From the NCBI GenBank assembly GCA_009699665.1, contig WLNS01000055.1:1-8829 (forward strand): a stretch of DNA of 8,829 nucleotides, read 5' to 3'. A program made the position numbers and the translations under genes. Numbering within the stretch: position 1 is the stretch's first letter; every line of letters begins with the position of its first letter. The stretch comes from Actinomycetota bacterium (GTDB lineage Bacteria; Actinomycetota; Actinomycetes; Actinomycetales; Microbacteriaceae). The notes below the pieces were generated by a model. That model ran no database searches, was not told the DNA's origin, and saw nothing but the letters and a program-made list of their open reading frames with translations. Shown here one piece after another: positions 5,324 to 8,829 of the stretch.

Positions 5324-5339
5324 TGTGACAATAGTCACA
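5324..5339. promoter_or_regulatory. CRP/FNR-type operator palindrome in the divergent promoter
   Basis: TGTGACAATAGTCACA is a perfect 16-bp inverted repeat of the form TGTGA-N6-TCACA, the consensus of CRP-family regulators including actinobacterial GlxR/Crp. Its last base is the A of the msrB ATG. The -10-like boxes GACAAT (plus, 5327-5332, 6 nt before the ATG) and TATTGT (minus, 5328-5333, for the flavin reductase) both lie inside it. A bound protein would therefore be expected to block both promoters. The palindrome is seen directly; the regulator is inferred. Confidence 0.6.
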
Positions 5340-5740
5340 TGAACTACGACATCACCAAGTCAGACGACGAGTGGCGCAGCGAATTGCCCGCCGACTCCTA
5401 CGCCATTCTCCGCCAGGCCGCCACTGAGCCCGCCTGGACGGGTGCCCTACTCGACGAGAAGCGCGAGGGCGTCTATCGGTGCCTGGCCTGCAAGAACGAG
5501 TTATTCATGGCCGGAACCAAGTTTGATAGCGGCTCCGGCTGGCCAAGCTTCTACGAGTCGGTTCGTCCTGATGCTGTTGAGCTACGGGAGGACCGCTCGC
5601 ACGGCAGTGTTCGCACCGAAGCGTTGTGCGCAAAGTGCGGATCGCACCTCGGTCACGTCTTTCCCGACGGCTTTGGCACGCCCACGGGCGACCGCTACTG
5701 CATGAACTCGCTCGCCCTCGAGTTTGAAGCCGACGGGTAA
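5339..5740 (+). CDS. msrB: Peptide-methionine (R)-S-oxide reductase MsrB
   Basis: A complete 133-residue cytoplasmic MsrB that reduces the R epimer of methionine sulfoxide in proteins. Motifs in order: zinc pair CLAC (Cys48, Cys51), KFDSGSGWPSFYE (61-73), zinc pair CAKC (Cys97, Cys100), GSHLGHVFPDG (101-111) and the catalytic RYCMNSLAL with Cys121. The position often occupied by a resolving cysteine (SGCGWPSF in many MsrBs) is Ser66. No cysteine exists outside the four zinc ligands and Cys121, so recycling must use a non-standard or direct route. Length fits a single-domain MsrB without fused MsrA. No Shine-Dalgarno at proper distance; AGAGGG ends 15 nt upstream. GACAAT 6 nt before the ATG suggests a leaderless mRNA. 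The operator palindrome overlaps both. Confidence 0.96.
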   Translation: MNYDITKSDDEWRSELPADSYAILRQAATEPAWTGALLDEKREGVYRCLACKNELFMAGTKFDSGSGWPSFYESVRPDAVELREDRSHGSVRTEALCAKCGSHLGHVFPDGFGTPTGDRYCMNSLALEFEADG

Positions 5741-5760
5741 CCAGAAATCTGGCTTGAGTA

Positions 5761-6681
5761 TCAGAGGACTCCGGCTCGCGCCAGACGATCCCGCGCCGCC
5801 TGTTCAACGGGACTCTCAGGCCCGACGGCTAGTTTGATGAGTCGCAGCGCTGCCCGGGTTACCGGCACGATGATCCATCGCGGGGTCGCCCGCAGTCCCA
5901 ATAGTTTGCGATACTCGGGACGCAAGCTCGTGACAGCCGCGGCGAAAAGCAGGCGGTAGGCGATCTTGGTCGCACCGGGCAGGGGTGGGCGACGCAGGAA
6001 GGCGACCACCTGTTTCGTTCTTTCGTCGCAGCGCAGAACGCCGCGTTCAATAAATGCGGCAATCTCGGCATCCAGCGAATCCTGAGTCATCGGGCAGGTA
6101 GCGAGCCCCAAGGGCGCCACGGCCACACTCCACTGCGAGATGTAATTATCGGCGCCCGTGGGTGCCGTGCCCGCCGGAATCGACTCGGCGCAATACATCT
6201 GATGCGCCACCAGAAACGATTCCATGAAGGCGATGTGCACCCAGAGAAGCAGGTCTTCGTCGGCCGCTCGATAGGGCACGTCGGTGCCGTCGCTGGCCGC
6301 GTAGGTTCCCACCACGCGTTTGTGCATGCGGTTCACGCGCTGAGCCTCGATGGCGACGGCTCGCTGCGAGGCGAAGGTCGTCACGGTGAGCCAACGGATG
6401 GTGCCCGACAAGCGGCCCAGTGGATCCTGCGCATAGCGCGAGTGATCCATCACGCCACGAAGCGTGCCCGGGTGAAGGGCCTGCACCAGCAGTGCGCGAA
6501 TACCGCCGACCAGCGTGCCAAACCCGCCGTGCACCACCCACGGCGCATCCGTCGGCAGAAAGTAGCCGGGATCGTTGCCCTCGGCCACCACCGCAAGCCA
6601 TGGCGGCACTCCGTTGGGGTCGCCAGACAATAACCGTCGAAATCGAAACGACAGGTTGGCTTGCACTCGTGTGGGGCTCAC
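5761..6681 (-). CDS. MpaB/Lcp-type oxygenase (DUF2236)
   Basis: A 306-residue protein of the MpaB/latex-clearing-protein catalytic family, whose characterised members are haem b oxygenases that cleave unsaturated isoprenoid chains. Family-typical blocks are HGGFGTLVGGIRALLVQALHPG (51-72), a stretch around DHSRYAQDPLGRLSGT (79-94), RWLTVTTFAS (96-105), RVNRMHKRVVGTY (115-127) and DEDLLLWVHIAFMESFL (141-157), where His149 is a plausible haem ligand. There is no signal peptide, unlike secreted Lcp, so it is probably cytosolic or peripheral; the C-terminal PVTRAALRLIKLAVG helix is amphipathic. The start is GTG 6681 with AGGA (6689-6692) 7 nt upstream. It converges on msrB with a 20-nt gap holding only a weak CCAG/CTGG hairpin, and is divergent from the DUF2834 gene with 32 nt between them. 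Substrate unknown; most bacterial members are uncharacterised. Confidence 0.87.
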   Translation of the reverse strand: MSPTRVQANLSFRFRRLLSGDPNGVPPWLAVVAEGNDPGYFLPTDAPWVVHGGFGTLVGGIRALLVQALHPGTLRGVMDHSRYAQDPLGRLSGTIRWLTVTTFASQRAVAIEAQRVNRMHKRVVGTYAASDGTDVPYRAADEDLLLWVHIAFMESFLVAHQMYCAESIPAGTAPTGADNYISQWSVAVAPLGLATCPMTQDSLDAEIAAFIERGVLRCDERTKQVVAFLRRPPLPGATKIAYRLLFAAAVTSLRPEYRKLLGLRATPRWIIVPVTRAALRLIKLAVGPESPVEQAARDRLARAGVL

Positions 6682-6701
6682 TCTTCCATCCTGCCAAGCC
6701 G

Positions 6702-6707
6702 TAGCCT
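6702..6707 (+). promoter_or_regulatory. -10 box of a probable leaderless transcript
   Basis: TAGCCT ends 6 nt before the ATG at 6714 and fits TANNNT; no Shine-Dalgarno precedes this ATG. It lies inside the 32-bp gap shared with the divergent oxygenase gene. Confidence 0.45.
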
Positions 6708-6713
6708 GTGCTC

Positions 6714-7052
6714 ATGACCACTTCACAACGCGTTCGTTTCTGGCTTTACCTCTCGCTATCGATTATCGGTCTCGTCACGGCCTGGACGTTTAATGCCCTC
6801 GCGGTCGCGGGGAACGCCGACTATGTGGGTGCCTGGTTTGGCAGCGCCGTCGATTGGGTGCTCGGCGCGGACCTCGCGGTGGTTGCCATCGCCGTCGTGA
6901 TCTTCATGTTTGCCGAAGGATCACGTCTGGGCATGAAGCACGTGTGGATTTATGTCGTGCTCGCGGGCGTCACCGCTATGGCCTTCACGCTGCCCCTCTT
7001 TCTGGCCATGCGCGAACGACACCTGGCACTCAGTATTAGCCTCGACCGTTAG
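6714..7052 (+). CDS. DUF2834 family membrane protein
   Basis: A 112-residue protein with three hydrophobic helices (about 9-29, 49-69 and 77-98). It matches the small DUF2834 family, recognisable by the WFNALAV-like end of helix 1 (here AWTFNALAV), the AAWF-like GAWFGSAVDW, FMFAEGSRLGMKHVWIYVVL and the ending LPLFLAMRERHLA. The family has no established function. A GTG at 6708 would add two residues, but ATG 6714 is preferred because TAGCCT sits 6 nt upstream in the leaderless arrangement. The gene is divergent from the MpaB-like oxygenase and convergent with the kinase gene. Its TAG (7050-7052) overlaps the kinase TAA in the sequence TTAG, so no terminator separates them. Confidence 0.86.
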   Translation: MTTSQRVRFWLYLSLSIIGLVTAWTFNALAVAGNADYVGAWFGSAVDWVLGADLAVVAIAVVIFMFAEGSRLGMKHVWIYVVLAGVTAMAFTLPLFLAMRERHLALSISLDR

Positions 7053-8068
7053 CTGAGCCGCTCCGTCACCATCTGCTGGCACTGCTCAAGGCCGGCATCC
7101 ACCGCCCACGCAATGGCGGGCCACGTGGCACTCATGCGGGATGCGGCATAACTCGTGGGATCGCCCTCTGACCGGGCCAACCAGGTGCTCCAGTTCACGC
7201 ACAGGCGAATCAGCCCGAGCGGAAACAGCGCGGCACGTTCGGCGCTCGTGAGTGGCGCCAGCTGCAAGTAACCGTCCACCACGGTGACGAAAGCGTCGAG
7301 TGGTTCATCGCTTGAGAGCATGGCGTACCCGGCGGCGATAGCGATGTCGGCCACGCGAATCGTACGCACGGTGTCGTTGAAGTCGATGACTCCCGTGACG
7401 CGCACCGAATTCTTGGGATCAACCAGCACATTGTGCGTGTTCAGGTCTTGGTGCACCGTGGCAATCGGCAGGTCGGCCACACCCGACAGGCAGCCGGCGG
7501 CGTAGTCCATAATCTGGCGAACGATGCGCGTCTGGTCTGACGGCGGCAGGCGATCGAGCGACTCGGCCAGTGCTTCGAGCGAACGGGTCAGCACCCAGAA
7601 GTGCTCGGTAAGGCCCGGCGGCGGCACAAGGTCGGCCAGCGCGATCGTGAGGCGGGCTGACACGGCACCGAGGTCGGCGAGAAACTCTCGGCTCGGCACG
7701 TCGCTGACGTCTGACATGAGTTCACCCTCGAGAAAGGTGAGCACGCGAACGATGTGGGTCACCCCCGCGATGTCCAGGGCAACCCGAAGGTCACCCGAGC
7801 GCGCCGGAAGGAGCCGTGGCACGTCAAACGGGAACGTGTGTTCGGCGAGGCGCAGGTGCACCTGCTGTTGCCAGATCAGGTCGGGCGAATCCATCTCATC
7901 CGGTCTGGCCTTGACCAAAAACGCCTCACCGGTGGTCGTTCTCATGCCTATGCTGGCATCGGTCTCGCCCTCAATCACCATGAAGGCCTCGAGGCTCAGC
8001 CCGTAGGTTGCTTCCACATCCTTGACCAGTTGCGTCACCACCTCGTCGGTGAATCGAACCAGGGTCAT
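7049..8068 (-). CDS. APH-fold phosphotransferase, hydroxylysine-kinase-like
   Basis: A 339-residue kinase of the aminoglycoside phosphotransferase/choline-kinase fold. A conserved lysine is present in the N-lobe (FLVKARP, Lys53). The catalytic loop is VHQDLNTHNVLVD with Asp208 and Asn213, and the metal-binding motif is GVIDFNDT with Asp229 (DFND instead of the common DFGD). It overlaps the class III aminotransferase by four bases (ATGA, 8065-8068), so translation is probably coupled; no strong ribosome site is visible before the ATG. This pairing is informative: in animals a related kinase (AGPHD1/HYKK) phosphorylates 5-hydroxylysine, and the AGXT2L-type aminotransferase homologue is a phospho-lyase acting on the product. 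In some bacteria the two domains are fused. A small amino-alcohol substrate is therefore more likely than an antibiotic, but which one is not visible. Confidence 0.85.
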   Translation of the reverse strand: MTLVRFTDEVVTQLVKDVEATYGLSLEAFMVIEGETDASIGMRTTTGEAFLVKARPDEMDSPDLIWQQQVHLRLAEHTFPFDVPRLLPARSGDLRVALDIAGVTHIVRVLTFLEGELMSDVSDVPSREFLADLGAVSARLTIALADLVPPPGLTEHFWVLTRSLEALAESLDRLPPSDQTRIVRQIMDYAAGCLSGVADLPIATVHQDLNTHNVLVDPKNSVRVTGVIDFNDTVRTIRVADIAIAAGYAMLSSDEPLDAFVTVVDGYLQLAPLTSAERAALFPLGLIRLCVNWSTWLARSEGDPTSYAASRMSATWPAIAWAVDAGLEQCQQMVTERLS

Positions 8069-8829
8069 GAAGCCAGGTGCGTGAAGGTGTCATCGAGCGC
8101 AGCCAACAGACGCGATACATGCTCGGATTGGAATATGAGCGGCGGACGCACCTTGAGCACTGTGCCACGTGGACCGGTCGAGCTAATCAGCACGCCCCGC
8201 TCACGCAGTCCGTTGACGATGGCACCGACCAGTTCCTTGCTCTCAGCCACGCTCTCTCGAGCGTTCGTCAGGTCTCCTCCCGCGATGAGTCCCGTGCCAC
8301 GCACAGTCGCAGCAATTCCGTGGGCCGCCAGCGTCTCGTCGAGCCCCTGTCGAAGCAACGCGCCGGTCGCCACCACGTTGGCGAGCACGTCACGCCGTTC
8401 AATTTCGTCGAGCACAGCATCAGCGGCCGCGATACAGACCGGATTGCCACCAAACGTATTGAAGTACCGGAAGGTGTCGCCGTAGGTATTAAGCAGGGTT
8501 TCGGTGCCCACGAGGGCGGCAATGGGAAGGCCGTTGCCCATGGGCTTTCCCAGGATGACCAGATCAGGCACGATGCCGTGTCGATCGAAGCCCCACATGT
8601 GGGTGCCGGTGCGGCCGAATCCCGACTGCACTTCGTCGGCAATGAACACGCCTCCGGCCTCGCGCACGGCCTCGCGCACCGGTGCCATGAAGCCCACGGG
8701 GTCGGTGTAAACGCCGTCGCTCGTGAGCACCTGATCCATGATGAGACCGGCAAAGCCTACCCCGCGCGCCTCAAGGGCGGCGATGGCATCGCGCACGCGA
8801 CGCGCAAACTCTTCGTCGGCGTTACCGTC
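8065..8829 (-). CDS. Class III PLP aminotransferase / phospho-lyase-like, C-terminal part
   Basis: The frame stays open to the right edge, so the N-terminal part is missing; 254 codons plus the TGA (8065-8067) are present. Landmarks in order: GLIMDQVLTSDGVY, AGGVFIADEVQSGFGRTGTHMWGF with the cofactor-binding DE, DLVILGKPMGNGLPIAA with the PLP lysine (codon at 8545-8547), FNTFGGNPVCIAAADAVLDEIE, and RERGVLISSTGPRGTVLKVRPPL near the C-terminus. This is class III (ornithine/AGXT2-like). LGKPMGNG, GTHMWGF and STGPRGTVLKVRPPL resemble the AGXT2L/ETNPPL subgroup, whose known members are ammonia-phospho-lyases for phosphoethanolamine or 5-phosphohydroxylysine. Its overlap with the downstream kinase supports this, though true transaminases exist in the same subgroup. 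It would be cytosolic and PLP-dependent. Promoter and start lie outside the window. Confidence 0.92.
   Translation of the reverse strand, partial: DGNADEEFARRVRDAIAALEARGVGFAGLIMDQVLTSDGVYTDPVGFMAPVREAVREAGGVFIADEVQSGFGRTGTHMWGFDRHGIVPDLVILGKPMGNGLPIAALVGTETLLNTYGDTFRYFNTFGGNPVCIAAADAVLDEIERRDVLANVVATGALLRQGLDETLAAHGIAATVRGTGLIAGGDLTNARESVAESKELVGAIVNGLRERGVLISSTGPRGTVLKVRPPLIFQSEHVSRLLAALDDTFTHLAS

Noticed and set aside
5741..5752. CCAGAAATCTGG hairpin between msrB and the oxygenase gene as a terminator
   Set aside because: Only 4-5 bp of stem with a tiny loop and no T tract on either strand.
7049..8068. Aminoglycoside resistance gene
   Set aside because: The fold motif is general to small-molecule kinases; translational overlap with a class III PLP enzyme argues for metabolism rather than antibiotic modification.
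7754..8485. Long plus-strand open frame of 243 codons antisense to the kinase and aminotransferase
   Set aside because: Both strands of GC-rich coding DNA give such frames; the minus strand carries well-conserved family motifs and this frame shows none.

Overview
The window looks like chromosomal DNA from a fairly GC-rich actinobacterium, most likely Microbacteriaceae or a close relative. This rests on the families present (MpaB/Lcp DUF2236 oxygenase, DUF2834 membrane protein, DCC-family thiol oxidoreductase, small squalene-cyclase-like protein), on tight packing, and on several genes whose start codon lies 6-7 nt after a TANNNT-like -10 box, the layout of leaderless actinobacterial mRNAs. 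There is no rRNA, tRNA, CRISPR array, transposase or phage gene. The taxonomic call is inference.

Layout: (1) 1-947, minus: 5' part of a secreted beta-propeller-like protein that runs off the left edge. (2) 1113-1565, plus: DCC-family thiol-disulfide oxidoreductase, convergent with (3) 1562-2245, minus: an aquaporin-family channel; their stop codons share CTAG. (4) 2422-3604, plus: two tandem paralogous four-helix membrane proteins of unknown function (about 78% identical), each preceded by a CCCCTCC tract able to pair with its own Shine-Dalgarno and each followed by the same double hairpin/terminator. (5) 3677-5276, minus: flavin-reductase-like protein followed by a small squalene-cyclase-like alpha/alpha-barrel protein. 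(6) 5339-5740, plus: msrB, divergent from the flavin reductase across 62 bp that hold a perfect TGTGA-N6-TCACA palindrome. (7) 5761-6681, minus: MpaB/Lcp-type oxygenase. (8) 6714-7052, plus: DUF2834 membrane protein. (9) 7049-8829, minus: class III aminotransferase (runs off the right edge) overlapping by ATGA an APH-fold small-molecule kinase.

Functional reading: the middle of the window has a redox flavour (flavin reductase, MsrB, DCC thiol protein, haem-oxygenase-like MpaB), with the palindrome placed to control the flavin reductase and msrB together. The kinase/aminotransferase pair resembles the known two-step logic in which an amino alcohol is phosphorylated and a PLP phospho-lyase then removes phosphate and ammonia. 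The least explained element is the tandem membrane-protein pair. Its copies are identical over 72 nt at the 5' end, diverged in the middle and nearly identical again at the 3' end and terminator. In the second copy the ATG next to the strong Shine-Dalgarno is out of frame with the conserved body because of a 23-nt insertion.
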